Below, one piece after another: positions 34,660 to 44,152 of a DNA stretch of 64,000 nucleotides. The first letter of the stretch is position 1. Each line of letters starts with the position of its first letter. This stretch comes from DSXH01 sp020724325 (GTDB taxonomy: Bacteria; Bacteroidota; Ignavibacteria; Ignavibacteriales; Melioribacteraceae). The notes beneath the pieces were generated by a model. It was not told the origin of the DNA, searched no databases, and worked only from the letters and a program-made list of their open reading frames with translations. The stretch lies in contig JBFLYW010000003.1 in NCBI GenBank assembly GCA_040756515.1, positions 124,001-188,000 on the forward strand. Reading direction: 5' to 3'. The position numbers were made by a program, and so were the translations under genes.

Positions 34660-36855
34660 TTATTTATCTTCCTTATTAGATTCCAAATTTTCTTGGTTAG
34701 GATACCTTATTCGTTTGTGATGCTGCCCAATCAATATTTTATAAAATGACTCTCTAATTTTAGAAATGTCCTTAAAGGTGAGCGGGGCATCATCAAGCTG
34801 ACCATCTTCAATACGAGCACTAATAATGTTATTAATAATATTCTCAACCTTTTGCGAATCGCTTTCGGTTAAAGATCGGACAGTAGATTCACAAGCATCA
34901 GCCAGCATTACAAGGGCTGTTTCCTTAGTATTCGGCTTTGGCCCGTGATAGCGGTAATCGTTAATTTCAGAATGATCTTCACCATAAAGCTGCTTTGCCT
35001 TTTCGTAGAAATAAGTGATTATCATAGTGCCGTGATGCATAGGAATAAAATCTACTATTTCTTTAGGCAAGCCGTTGCTCTCTGCGATTTCAATTCCTTT
35101 AATTACATGGTTTCGAATTAATTCCACACTTTGCTGTGGAGTTAACGATTCATGAATGTTTTGAGAAGTAAGCTGATTTTCTACAAAGCAATCCGGAGCC
35201 AGAGTTTTACCAATATCATGGTAGTATGCACCAACGCGTGCAAGAATAGGATTAGCCCCAATAGTTTCTGCGGTTGTTTCTACAATTGTTCCAATTACCA
35301 TTGAATGATTAAAAGTACCCGGCGCTTTATGTGCTAAATCTCTTAGTAGAGGATGATTAAAATCTGTCAGTTCAAGTAATGTTAGGTCCGTAGTTATGTT
35401 AAAAAATCTCTCAATAAAAATAATCAAGCCGTAAGTAAAAACCGGACTTATAAGGGCGTTGGATGTAGCAAATGCAAAGCTTATAACCATCTGATCTAGT
35501 GATGCAAACCGTTCCAAACTAAATGCTAAAATACTTACTACATAACCGATCAGAATATAGAAGAAGGATCGAAAAATCTGAGTCCTGTTTTTTATATCTC
35601 TTACCGTATAAGCCGATAACCCGCCGGCAACTATGTTCATTAAAGCGAATGCATAATCATTCCCTCTTAATCCGCCAACTATAAGTGAAATTACAACCGT
35701 GCCGTAAAAACCGATCCGCGAATCGAAGATAATTGTAAGAAGCATAGATGCAACCGGAACTAACACCAGCAATTCAACCGGTGCCGATACATTTAGCGAG
35801 TATAAAAGATATGTAAGAAAGCTGATAAATAGAATTATTATTGCAATCAAAAGAATTTTCAGATTATCATTATAAATTCTTTTTCTGAATAGATAGATAT
35901 AGATGATAAGCAGCAGCAAAATAATCAGTATGTGAATAAATTTACCGAGACTTTGAGCAATATTAGACCAGAAACCAATTTCTTCGCCTTTAGCAATCTT
36001 ATATGAATCTATTTTTAATTTAACTTCAGGAGTTATACGATCGTGCTTTGCAATTATTCTTTCGTTTTCATTTACAATTCCAATATTACGCGGAATTTTA
36101 TCTTTAGCATTACGGATTGCAGCATCAGTTAATTCGTAGCTGTAAATGATATTCGGTTTTAAGAAAAACGATATGTATTCTATAAGCGCTTCAATTAGAG
36201 CCGCATTATCACCAATGTTGAGTATAAGAAGACTATTTAAGTATTCATTGGAACTTTCTCTATCAAGATAAAGTGTTTTTGGAAAAACGCGTTCAAATTT
36301 TCCGTCTCTTACAGCAATACTATCTTTATTAATTTCTTTATAGGAAAGATTCAGTAATCCTCTTTGATATATCCGTTCCAATATCTCTCGTGATAATCTT
36401 AGTATTTCAGTAAGCGAATGTGTTCTAACATTTTTAAATGACGCCGGATTGTTTTTGAATTGATTAAATACATTGAATGAATTATCGCTCAGGAAAGTAT
36501 TATGCAAAAAATCGTCATTTTTTTGTTTTGCCGAAATAAGCCGTGGAATACGCGAATTAAATTTTTTTATTGAATCGGCGCTGATAGACGGAACGTTATT
36601 ATTGCGCAGGAATATCGGTTGAATACGGCTTGCAGCTTGCTGCTTCTCTTTCTCTAAAACATCATTACTTTTAAGCACCTCAAAAGTTGTAGAAGCAATT
36701 AAATCATCTTGTATCCAAACCGAACCGATAGTTACTTCGGATTCTATTGATTCACCGCTTGGAAACATCATAACAAGCAAAATTATAGTAAAAAGAATAA
36801 TCACAAATTTGATTCGCCGGCTCTGCAAGAGTTTTGCTTTCTTAAACTCGTTCAT
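34660..36855 (-). CDS. 7TM-HD family phosphodiesterase, PgpH-like
   Basis: 731 residues. An N-terminal membrane segment (about 15-33) and an extracytoplasmic domain to about 295 (7TMR-HDED type) lead into seven membrane segments (about 300-480) and a cytoplasmic HD domain. The HD signature is YYHDIGKT with His546 and Asp547, preceded by HSMVIGTI and followed by PMHHGT. PgpH-type proteins hydrolyse cyclic di-AMP to pApA, and the outer domain may sense an envelope signal. No diadenylate cyclase is in the window. It is followed by xerD 5 bases on and preceded by a Cof-type HAD. Confidence 0.88.
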   Translation of the reverse strand: MNEFKKAKLLQSRRIKFVIILFTIILLVMMFPSGESIESEVTIGSVWIQDDLIASTTFEVLKSNDVLEKEKQQAASRIQPIFLRNNNVPSISADSIKKFNSRIPRLISAKQKNDDFLHNTFLSDNSFNVFNQFKNNPASFKNVRTHSLTEILRLSREILERIYQRGLLNLSYKEINKDSIAVRDGKFERVFPKTLYLDRESSNEYLNSLLILNIGDNAALIEALIEYISFFLKPNIIYSYELTDAAIRNAKDKIPRNIGIVNENERIIAKHDRITPEVKLKIDSYKIAKGEEIGFWSNIAQSLGKFIHILIILLLLIIYIYLFRKRIYNDNLKILLIAIIILFISFLTYLLYSLNVSAPVELLVLVPVASMLLTIIFDSRIGFYGTVVISLIVGGLRGNDYAFALMNIVAGGLSAYTVRDIKNRTQIFRSFFYILIGYVVSILAFSLERFASLDQMVISFAFATSNALISPVFTYGLIIFIERFFNITTDLTLLELTDFNHPLLRDLAHKAPGTFNHSMVIGTIVETTAETIGANPILARVGAYYHDIGKTLAPDCFVENQLTSQNIHESLTPQQSVELIRNHVIKGIEIAESNGLPKEIVDFIPMHHGTMIITYFYEKAKQLYGEDHSEINDYRYHGPKPNTKETALVMLADACESTVRSLTESDSQKVENIINNIISARIEDGQLDDAPLTFKDISKIRESFYKILIGQHHKRIRYPNQENLESNKEDK

Positions 36856-36860
36856 ACTAA

Positions 36861-37706
36861 TCAGATTTTTGCTTTAAGTAATAATTTTAGGAATTCGTTT
36901 ACTCCGCCTTCATTGTTAGAACTCTTTGTGACCATGTCGGATAATCTCTTAATTTCTGGCACTGCATTAGCGACTGCAATTTTCAAAGCATCGGTCTCAA
37001 ATAAAGATTTATCATTATACCAATCTCCTAATACCGCAGTATGCTTAATCTTTACTTTTGAATAATTACACAATCTTTTAAGAGCATCTCCTTTATTCGA
37101 GCCCATTTTTCTAACTTCAAGATAATAAATCCCTCCATGACTTTGCGATTTATAAAAAGAAGACCTTACACCAAATGTAAAAGGGAAAGACAATTTATTA
37201 GTAGCTTGTTTCAGCATGTTACTATAGTCGCCCGTCATAACAACTTCTAATGTATCCCTTGTTATTCCATTGTATGAATTGACAAGCTGGTATCTGGCAC
37301 CAAATTTTTCAAGAAGATTTGGAATTAGAGAATTTTCTTCTGTATAGTAAATGGTTTCACCATGACAGAGTGCAATTTTAAGGAAGTACCGATCGGCAAG
37401 CGATATAGCTTTCAACACAATTTTTTCTGGAACGGCAGACTGATAAATCACTTTATCATTGACATAACTTTTTATTAAAGCACCATCCAAGGAAATTAAG
37501 GGTTCGTCTATAGAAAGAGTTTTTGCAAAACTAATAGTAGCGCCGAGTAATCTTCCGGTTGCAATGGAAAATTTTACACCAAGTAATTTTAATTTTTTTA
37601 CCAGCACTACAGTATCCGGATGAAGATTTCCTTCGTCGTCCAGAATCGTACCATCTAGATCGAAAACTACAAGCTGAATTTTCTTTAAGACTTCTTTTGA
37701 AATCAT
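36861..37706 (-). CDS. Cof-type HAD-IIB hydrolase
   Basis: 281 residues. HAD motif I is VVFDLDGTILDDEG (Asp16, Asp18), motif II is SIATGR and motif IV is VLGDWYNDKSLF, with the IIB cap between about 85 and 200. The Cof family dephosphorylates sugar phosphates or cofactor phosphates; specificity varies and is not readable. It starts after a 123-base gap in which I see no hairpin or clear promoter. The PgpH-like gene follows 5 bases downstream. Confidence 0.88.
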   Translation of the reverse strand: MISKEVLKKIQLVVFDLDGTILDDEGNLHPDTVVLVKKLKLLGVKFSIATGRLLGATISFAKTLSIDEPLISLDGALIKSYVNDKVIYQSAVPEKIVLKAISLADRYFLKIALCHGETIYYTEENSLIPNLLEKFGARYQLVNSYNGITRDTLEVVMTGDYSNMLKQATNKLSFPFTFGVRSSFYKSQSHGGIYYLEVRKMGSNKGDALKRLCNYSKVKIKHTAVLGDWYNDKSLFETDALKIAVANAVPEIKRLSDMVTKSSNNEGGVNEFLKLLLKAKI

Positions 37707-37829
37707 AATTTAATCAACAAAAATAATTGACCTGTATTTAGTTAAAATATTTTTTGTACTAAGGCTGATTGATAGAGTAGAAAAAATTTTCAGGGCAAGA
37801 CAATATGTGTAACATGATTTTTGCCAGGA

Positions 37830-38189
37830 CTAAATATTCTCGAGATCCTTAATAGCATCATCAACGGAATTGCAGATTTTTAAAACCCGGTCTAATTGTG
37901 AAATTTCAATTAGTGTTCTTACATTTTTAGTTGGCGAAGCAATCCTAATATGACCCTCATTCGATTGCAAGATACGAAACGCTAACAATATGGCGCTCAG
38001 CCCGGAACTATCACAATAATCGACTTGGGAGAGATCGATAATCAATTTTTTAACCTCGTCTGTGTGCATTAGGATTGTAAATTCGCCTTTTACAAAACCG
38101 GCTATAGAGGCATCGAACCGTTTTTCGTCCAACTTAAATACGGTTATATCCCCCATCCTTTTTAGTTCAAAATTGATATTGTCGGTCAT
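37830..38189 (-). CDS. STAS-domain anti-sigma-factor antagonist-like protein
   Basis: 119 residues, a single STAS domain like SpoIIAA/RsbV. The phosphorylatable site is DYCDSSGLSAILLA, with Ser61/Ser62 at the position phosphorylated by partner kinases. Such proteins release a sigma factor or other target from a serine-kinase anti-sigma factor. No RsbW-like kinase or PP2C phosphatase is in the window, so its partner is elsewhere. It stands alone between 67- and 123-base gaps. Confidence 0.88.
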   Translation of the reverse strand: MTDNINFELKRMGDITVFKLDEKRFDASIAGFVKGEFTILMHTDEVKKLIIDLSQVDYCDSSGLSAILLAFRILQSNEGHIRIASPTKNVRTLIEISQLDRVLKICNSVDDAIKDLENI

Positions 38190-38256
38190 CTAACGCCACA
38201 TATAATTATTTTCACTTGCAATCTACAAATTCATTTTATTACTTAAAAGATGGCTG

Positions 38257-38808
38257 CTAAAACATCTTTAAAAAATTGATGTAATTTGAATATATCTGTG
38301 CAGGATCCTGGTGGAAATTAACTATTCTTATATCATAAAAATCCCCTGTCTTTTCCTGTTCAAATCCTACTTTTACCCTCGATTTTACAATATTAGCAAT
38401 AGAAGTTAAGAAAAGATCGCACGACCTGTTTAAATCCATTACTACGTCATATTCTTTGCTTTTTAGCGATTTTGCAAATAGGTTAACGGGTAAATTCAAT
38501 CTGTTTCTGTTTTCATCCACAAAGGTTAGAACTACAAGATTTCTATTCTTCATTACAAGAGTTCCACTTTTAGGAATCATATTTAGCTTGCTTTCATGAA
38601 TAAACAGCGTTACAAATTTTTTATTTTCCAACAGATAATTAATCAGTAATAAACTCTCAGTAAACTCGTCATTATTGTTAGGCATAATTAATAAAAATTT
38701 TGTACTGTCCGATAAAATGTTATTAAATGATAAAGGAGTGTTAGTTTTTAAAAGGTACTTTTTACGGATAATAAAATGAGCCAGGTTAAATTTAATTTTA
38801 TCGAACAT
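38257..38808 (-). CDS. Uncharacterised protein resembling half of a GT-B (heptosyltransferase-type) domain
   Basis: 183 residues, not confidently recognised. It has one alpha/beta domain: FLLIMPNNNDEFTESLLLINYL, KFVTLFIHESK and EYDVVMDLNRSCDLFLTSIANIVKSRVKVGF (119-149). The last stretch resembles the end of the first Rossmann domain of family 9 glycosyltransferases, and Bacteroidetes have similar short proteins. The second, sugar-nucleotide-binding domain is missing, so transfer activity is unlikely. It starts directly after the ligA stop and is probably co-transcribed with it. Confidence 0.6.
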   Translation of the reverse strand: MFDKIKFNLAHFIIRKKYLLKTNTPLSFNNILSDSTKFLLIMPNNNDEFTESLLLINYLLENKKFVTLFIHESKLNMIPKSGTLVMKNRNLVVLTFVDENRNRLNLPVNLFAKSLKSKEYDVVMDLNRSCDLFLTSIANIVKSRVKVGFEQEKTGDFYDIRIVNFHQDPAQIYSNYINFLKMF

Positions 38809-40824
38809 TTATTTATTCCCGATCATTTCTAGAAATATTTCTTCACTTATTATTTTTAATCCGAGTTTTTGAGCTTTGTCTAATTTTGATCCCGGACTAT
38901 CTCCAGCCACAACATAATCGGTATTTTTGTTTACAGATGATAAAACTCTTCCTCCATTAGAAATTATTTTTTCTTTAGCTTCTTCGCGCGACATAGCAGA
39001 AAGAGTACCTGTGAATACAAACGACATATTATTTAGTGCAGTTGAAGCTTTATTTTTCTTTTGGAATGCAAACGTTAAACCGGCTTTTTTTAGCTGTTCA
39101 ATTGTTTGCAGATTATGGCTGTCTGATAAAAAGCGTTTAATGCTATTGCTAATGCTGGGTCCTATTTCAGAAACATCTTCTAACTCTTCTACCGAAGCTT
39201 TTACCATATTTTCAATGGATAAGAAATGCTCTGCTAATTTTTTTGCAGCTCCTGCACCAACATATCTAATTCCTAATGCAAAGAGAACTCTGTTAAAAGG
39301 ACGATTTTTACTTTCTTCAATTGCACTCAACAAATTATTAATACTCTTTTCACCAAGTCGTTCTATTTTTATCAGTTCCTCTTTTTTGTCCTTCAAATCA
39401 TAAATGTCGGCGTAGCTTTTCAAGTATCTTAAATTAACAAACAAATTGATAAGCGATTCACCAAGTCCAACAATATCCATAGCACCTCGCGAAGCAAAAT
39501 GAGTAATTCTTCCTTTAACCTGTGCAGGGCAGGAATAATTCTCGCAATAGATTGCAACTTCGTCACTCGGTTTAGACAACTCAGAACCACACTCTGGACA
39601 TTTGTCCGGTGCGTTAACAGATTTTAAATTCGGAGGTCTATTTTCAATATCAACAGAAACAACTTTAGGAATAACATCTCCTCCTTTTTCAATTACGACC
39701 CAATCGCCTTCACGAAAATCCTTCCTTATAATTTCATCATAGTTATGAAGTGTAGCCCGGCTAATTGTAGAGCCGGCAAGAAAAACAGGTTCAAGCTCTG
39801 CCACTGGTGTAAGTGTTCCTGTTCTTCCAACCTGCCAGGTAATTTTGTGTAGTTTTGTTCTTGCCTGTTTAGCTTTGAATTTGAATGCTATTGCCCAGCG
39901 TGGCGATTTTGCTATGCTTCCTAATATTTTTTGATGCTTTAGCGAGTTAACCTTTATCACTACTCCGTCAATTTCGTATGGCAGTTTATCTCTTTTATTT
40001 CCCCATTCTCTGCAGTAGCTAATTACTTCATTAATTGATTTACATAGACGGTAATTTTCATTTACCCGAAAACCCAATTCAGCAAGTAATTTTAAATTAC
40101 CGAAGTGTGATGTTAATTCTTCAGATTCTGAGTACAAATAGTAGATAAATATTTTAAGAGGACGACGTGCAACCTGTTTGGGGTCTAAAAGTTTTATTGT
40201 TCCTGCAGTAGAGTTCCGCGGATTAGCAAAAGTTTTTTCTCCGTTTAATTCTCTTTCTTCATTCAATTTATTGAATTGATTTATCTCCATGTAGATTTCG
40301 CCGCGGACTTCTAAATCGGGAATCTTAGAAATAAAATTGGGATTAATTGATAAAGGAAGAGTACGAATTGTTTTTATGTTATTAGTAATGTCTTCGCCTA
40401 TAGCCCCGTCACCTCGTGTAGCTCCTGTTTCCAGAATTCCATTAACATAACGTAAGCTTACAGATACTCCGTCAATTTTAAGTTCGCATACATAATCAAC
40501 CGATTCATTGGCTGGCAAAGCATCCTTAACGCGTCGGTCAAAATCGATCAGCTCATCTTCGCTGTAAGAATTGGATAGGCTTAACATTGGAATTTTATGC
40601 ACAACCGGCTTGAATTCATTTGTAATATCTGCTCCAACTCTTTGAGTAGGAGAATCTGGCGTAACAAAATGTGGATAGTACTTTTCGAGTTGAATTAGTT
40701 CTTCCAGCAGCAGATCATATAAATAATCGCTGATAGTAGGTTGAGCCAGAACAAAGTAATTATGGTCATGTTCTTTTATCTGCTTACGAAGTTCTTCAAT
40801 TCTGGTTTTGGGATCTGCTTTCAT
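38809..40824 (-). CDS. ligA: NAD+-dependent DNA ligase LigA
   Basis: 671 residues, full length. The order is the Ia domain, the adenylation domain with catalytic Lys116 in CELKIDGVS, an OB fold, a four-Cys zinc finger (CPECGSEL to CENYSCPAQ), helix-hairpin-helix repeats and a C-terminal BRCT domain (about 595-671, MSFVFTGTLSAMSREEA). It seals nicks in replication and repair. Its start overlaps the RodZ-like gene by 29 bases, so the two are coupled. Confidence 0.98.
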   Translation of the reverse strand: MKADPKTRIEELRKQIKEHDHNYFVLAQPTISDYLYDLLLEELIQLEKYYPHFVTPDSPTQRVGADITNEFKPVVHKIPMLSLSNSYSEDELIDFDRRVKDALPANESVDYVCELKIDGVSVSLRYVNGILETGATRGDGAIGEDITNNIKTIRTLPLSINPNFISKIPDLEVRGEIYMEINQFNKLNEERELNGEKTFANPRNSTAGTIKLLDPKQVARRPLKIFIYYLYSESEELTSHFGNLKLLAELGFRVNENYRLCKSINEVISYCREWGNKRDKLPYEIDGVVIKVNSLKHQKILGSIAKSPRWAIAFKFKAKQARTKLHKITWQVGRTGTLTPVAELEPVFLAGSTISRATLHNYDEIIRKDFREGDWVVIEKGGDVIPKVVSVDIENRPPNLKSVNAPDKCPECGSELSKPSDEVAIYCENYSCPAQVKGRITHFASRGAMDIVGLGESLINLFVNLRYLKSYADIYDLKDKKEELIKIERLGEKSINNLLSAIEESKNRPFNRVLFALGIRYVGAGAAKKLAEHFLSIENMVKASVEELEDVSEIGPSISNSIKRFLSDSHNLQTIEQLKKAGLTFAFQKKNKASTALNNMSFVFTGTLSAMSREEAKEKIISNGGRVLSSVNKNTDYVVAGDSPGSKLDKAQKLGLKIISEEIFLEMIGNK

Positions 40825-41692
40825 TCTTTGTTGGGACAGTTAAAATATAGGATTTTACTGTATCTGAATTAATAATGTAACCACGTAATTCACCTTTGCT
40901 TCCGGGGACTTGTAATTGCTTTTTATTTAATTCCATTGATAAGAAACCGGCATTCCCCACCGAAACTCTAAATTCTTTTTCCGCTTTATAGGTAATTGAT
41001 TCATTTTCTTTCATGACGCTTTGGTAAACCATTTTATTATCGGAAAGAATTTTTACCCAGACTCGTGCAGATGTTCTTAATGTAAGTTTTAAACTGTCAT
41101 CTTCCGGAATTGTGATTTCTTGTGCTGGTTTATTTTCAAGCTCAAAACGACTTTCCGTTCTTGCATCTAATTCACTGTAAGATATTTCAGATTCTATTTT
41201 AGGACTACCGCTAAAGAAAGTAAAATATAACATGGTAAGAACCATTACTAAAGCCGCGGCAATAAAATACGCAGACTTATTAATAACATAACTTTTATAA
41301 GGCGAATTTCCAGATGAGGAACTTTCTTCTAATTTTGTTTCTTCAGAAAAAAATTTTTTGTTCTCATTTCTTCTTTGTTCTAGTATTTCATCTGTAATTG
41401 GGTTCTTTTCTTTAGTTTCTTTTTCAGGATTACTTTTTTCTTCAATCATTCCTTTTCGGGCAAGTTGATATTTTTTCATTACTTCGGAAACATCAAAATC
41501 TGCAACCTGCGCATATTCTTTTATAAATGCGCGTATATAGAGTTCGGGCAGAATTTCGAAGTTACCTTCTTCAATTGCCTGAAGAAATTTGATATCAATT
41601 TTAGTCCGGTTTGCTATATACTGAAGTGTAATATCCTTTGATTCTCTGAATAACTTTAATTCTTTTGCAAACTTTTTCAATGATTCAGTCAT
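40796..41692 (-). CDS. RodZ-like helix-turn-helix membrane protein
   Basis: 298 residues. An N-terminal Xre-type helix-turn-helix (about 8-70, with IANRTKIDIKFLQAIEEGNFEILPELYIRAFIKEYA) is followed by an acidic linker, one membrane segment (about 138-160) and a periplasmic DUF4115-like domain (about 200-290). This order defines RodZ, which links MreB filaments to the elongation machinery. No mre genes are nearby, so the assignment rests on architecture. The next gene, ligA, overlaps its end. Confidence 0.85.
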   Translation of the reverse strand: MTESLKKFAKELKLFRESKDITLQYIANRTKIDIKFLQAIEEGNFEILPELYIRAFIKEYAQVADFDVSEVMKKYQLARKGMIEEKSNPEKETKEKNPITDEILEQRRNENKKFFSEETKLEESSSSGNSPYKSYVINKSAYFIAAALVMVLTMLYFTFFSGSPKIESEISYSELDARTESRFELENKPAQEITIPEDDSLKLTLRTSARVWVKILSDNKMVYQSVMKENESITYKAEKEFRVSVGNAGFLSMELNKKQLQVPGSKGELRGYIINSDTVKSYILTVPTKNESRSQNQN

Positions 41693-41708
41693 ATTTTATT
41701 TATTAATT

Positions 41709-43100
41709 TTATTCACGAATCAATTTAGCTGCAAATGATCCATCAAAACCATGAATATGAGGAAAGGTTTTAACAAATCCATCACTACTTATAAAATTTT
41801 CTTGAATACTCAAAGATGCATCAACAAGTTTGAATTCCGGGTGCTCACTCAAAAACCTGCTAATCTGTTCTTCATTCTCTTCCGGTTCAATTGTGCAAGT
41901 ACTATAAACAAGAAGACCGCCCGGTTTTAAAAGTGATGCACCTTTCTTAATTAAATCCTGTTGAATATTAATAATTTTTCTAATATCTCCCAAGTCCTTC
42001 TTCCATTTTAAGTCGGGTTTCTTTGTTAATGTACCTAACCCGGAACAGGGAGCATCAACTAATACTCTATCGAATCCTATCATGTCAGTAAATTCAAGAG
42101 AATCGATTGTAACAGCTTGAACGTTAGTCACTTTTAAACGATCTAGATTTTTGGATAAAACTTTCAATCTGCTTTCAAATCTGTCTAACGCAACAATTTC
42201 ACCCTTGTTCTGCATAAGGTCGGCAATAAAACCAGTTTTACCTCCGGGTGCTGCACAAAGATCAAGTATTCTCATTCCCGGTTTTGGATCGAGTAATAAA
42301 ACAGGAAAACATGTACTTTCATCCTGTACAGAAAAATATCCCTTAGCAAAGTATTCCCAGTCGGTAATGTTTGAAAGTGAATTCATCCGAATAAATTGAT
42401 TGTGGGCTTTACTATCGGAATATTTTAGTCCAACGGAATTAAGGAGGTTTTTGAATTCTTCTTTATTAGTAACCAGGTTATTAATGCGAAGAGTTAGCGT
42501 AGGTTTATCATTATTGGCAATTAATAATTTTTCTGTTTCCTCTTTTCCAAATCTATTCAACCATCTCTTTACCATCCATAAAGGATGCGAATAGTATGCA
42601 CTTAAGTAGTTTATTAAATCTTCAACAGGATTAGGATATCTAATAGATTCTTTACTTCGAATAATATTTCTTAAAACACCGTTTGCAATATCGGCATATT
42701 TTTGTCCCTGAAGTTTTTTTACAAATTCAACGGCTTCGTTCACAGCAGCATAATCAGGAACTTTATCAAGAAATAGGATTTGGTAAAGAGCAACCCGCAA
42801 AGCATTTTTAATATTCGGAACAACTTTAGAGAATTGACCTTTATAAAATCCGTTAAGTATCCAGTCTATTCTACCCATCCATCGCATAACACCGTGAACA
42901 ATTTCGAATAATAGAGCTTTATCTGGTCCGGTAAGGTTTGAGTTTTTTAATTCTATTTCCAGCAGTTTATCTAAGTAGGCATCCGTTCTATCAATACGAT
43001 TAAGAATTTTTACTGCAAATCCTCTTACTCCCTGGTAGAGGTTTAGAAGGGACTGTTCGTTAGTTATTTCATTATTCATTTGATCAGAAATTGAAATCAA
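41709..43100 (-). CDS. rsmB: 16S rRNA (cytosine-967 C5)-methyltransferase
   Basis: 463 residues. An N-terminal NusB-like RNA-binding domain (about 22-160) is followed by a SAM-dependent methyltransferase: LCAAPGGKTGF, the nucleophile region DAPCSGLGTLTKKPDLKW and YSTCTIEPEENE with the second cysteine. This is RsmB, not the shorter RsmF type. The start may be the internal Met at residue 8 (43079). It is separated from rpmE by a terminator hairpin and precedes the RodZ-like gene. Confidence 0.93.
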   Translation of the reverse strand: MISISDQMNNEITNEQSLLNLYQGVRGFAVKILNRIDRTDAYLDKLLEIELKNSNLTGPDKALLFEIVHGVMRWMGRIDWILNGFYKGQFSKVVPNIKNALRVALYQILFLDKVPDYAAVNEAVEFVKKLQGQKYADIANGVLRNIIRSKESIRYPNPVEDLINYLSAYYSHPLWMVKRWLNRFGKEETEKLLIANNDKPTLTLRINNLVTNKEEFKNLLNSVGLKYSDSKAHNQFIRMNSLSNITDWEYFAKGYFSVQDESTCFPVLLLDPKPGMRILDLCAAPGGKTGFIADLMQNKGEIVALDRFESRLKVLSKNLDRLKVTNVQAVTIDSLEFTDMIGFDRVLVDAPCSGLGTLTKKPDLKWKKDLGDIRKIINIQQDLIKKGASLLKPGGLLVYSTCTIEPEENEEQISRFLSEHPEFKLVDASLSIQENFISSDGFVKTFPHIHGFDGSFAAKLIRE

Positions 43101-43133
43101 TTAATTCGGAGATAATCTATTTAAAACGCAAAA

Positions 43134-43155
43134 GGGCTGTAAAATAAAACAGCCC
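43134..43155 (-). terminator. Intrinsic terminator of rpmE
   Basis: On the minus strand GGGCTGT (43155-43149) pairs with ACAGCCC (43140-43134) around an 8-base loop, followed by TTTTGCGTTTT. It lies 23 bases after the rpmE stop and upstream of rsmB, so rsmB probably has its own or read-through transcription. Confidence 0.85.
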
Positions 43156-43178
43156 TCAAGTTTTAGTAAAATATTTTG

Positions 43179-43385
43179 TTAAGCTTGTTTTAATCCGTAT
43201 TTCTTTTTAAATCTTTCAACCCGTCCAGTGGAATCTACAAGTTTTTGTTTTCCTGTAAAGAAGGGATGACATTCCGAACAAATTTCGAGTTTAATACTGC
43301 TTACGGTAGAACGCGTTACGAATGTATTGCCACAAACACATGTAACTTCACATTTTCTGTAAGTAGGATGGATACCTGTTTTCAT
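43179..43385 (-). CDS. rpmE: Large-subunit ribosomal protein bL31, zinc-binding type
   Basis: 68 residues. The four zinc-ligand cysteines of the C+ form are present (Cys16, Cys18, Cys36, Cys39, in TCVCGN and EICSECHPF), with the conserved HPFFTGKQKLVDSTGRVERFKKKYG end. C+ forms bind zinc and can be replaced by C- forms when zinc is short; no second L31 gene is seen here. It is flanked by its own terminator and an 84-base upstream gap. Confidence 0.97.
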   Translation of the reverse strand: MKTGIHPTYRKCEVTCVCGNTFVTRSTVSSIKLEICSECHPFFTGKQKLVDSTGRVERFKKKYGLKQA

Positions 43386-43469
43386 GAGTTAAAACTTCCT
43401 TGAAGATTTTTGCGGTCGAAATTTACATAGGAGTGGATAAAAAAACAAATTTTCCTAAGAAAATCTCAA

Positions 43470-44147
43470 TTATTCAGCTTTTTTCATTCTTTTTAATGAA
43501 TCTTGCTTTGCCTGGGCTTTCTTAATGGAATCTAATAAAGCTCTATACTTTAGGATAGTGTTTTTATCGGCTTCTTCGCGCGTAAAGAATCCGTCAAATT
43601 CGGAAACATCATCGCCTCCTTTAACAATATTACCCTGAAGATTATTTCTCCTTCTGTTTTCGCCGCTAATATAATCATCGAGAGCAACCGAGCGGTTATT
43701 AAAAATAGGATATTTCGAATTAGGTTTAACTACAGCATCGTTAGGATTTACCTTTACATTTAAGGCTGCCGATGAGGATTTACTTCTTGAATTGTTTTTG
43801 CTCCTTTCAATTTTGTCTGAATTTTTGTCTTGTAAAGATTTGTTTGGATCAGCTTGAGTTACAATTTGCGGAGGATCTGTCATTAATGGATTATCATACT
43901 GCTCATCATTTGGCAGAAAAACAAACAAGAGAATGAATACGGTAACAACAACTGCAGAAGGAGCAAAAAACTTTATTAAATTAAACTGTTCCCTCGGTTC
44001 CGGCAAAATATCAAAACTTTTTTTCTGAATTCGCATATTAAGCTGAAATTCAAAATTATCCGGGGCATCAACTTTAGGAAGTTCTTTAAGATCGCTTATT
44101 AATTTGGAAAATTGTTTTTCTTCATCATTGTAAATATTTACTCCCAT
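43470..44147 (-). CDS. Probable anti-sigma factor, single-pass membrane protein
   Basis: 225 residues. A cytoplasmic N-terminus (1-58) with KVDAPDNFEFQLNMRI resembles the start of anti-sigma/zf-HC2-type regulators, though no zinc-finger HxxxCxxC is visible. One membrane segment (60-79) is followed by a low-complexity, Lys/Asn/Ser-rich periplasmic region. It lies 5 bases after an ECF sigma factor, the usual place for its cognate anti-sigma factor. Function is inferred from position and topology; sequence similarity is weak. Confidence 0.65.
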   Translation of the reverse strand: MGVNIYNDEEKQFSKLISDLKELPKVDAPDNFEFQLNMRIQKKSFDILPEPREQFNLIKFFAPSAVVVTVFILLFVFLPNDEQYDNPLMTDPPQIVTQADPNKSLQDKNSDKIERSKNNSRSKSSSAALNVKVNPNDAVVKPNSKYPIFNNRSVALDDYISGENRRRNNLQGNIVKGGDDVSEFDGFFTREEADKNTILKYRALLDSIKKAQAKQDSLKRMKKAE

Positions 44148-44152
44148 AAACC

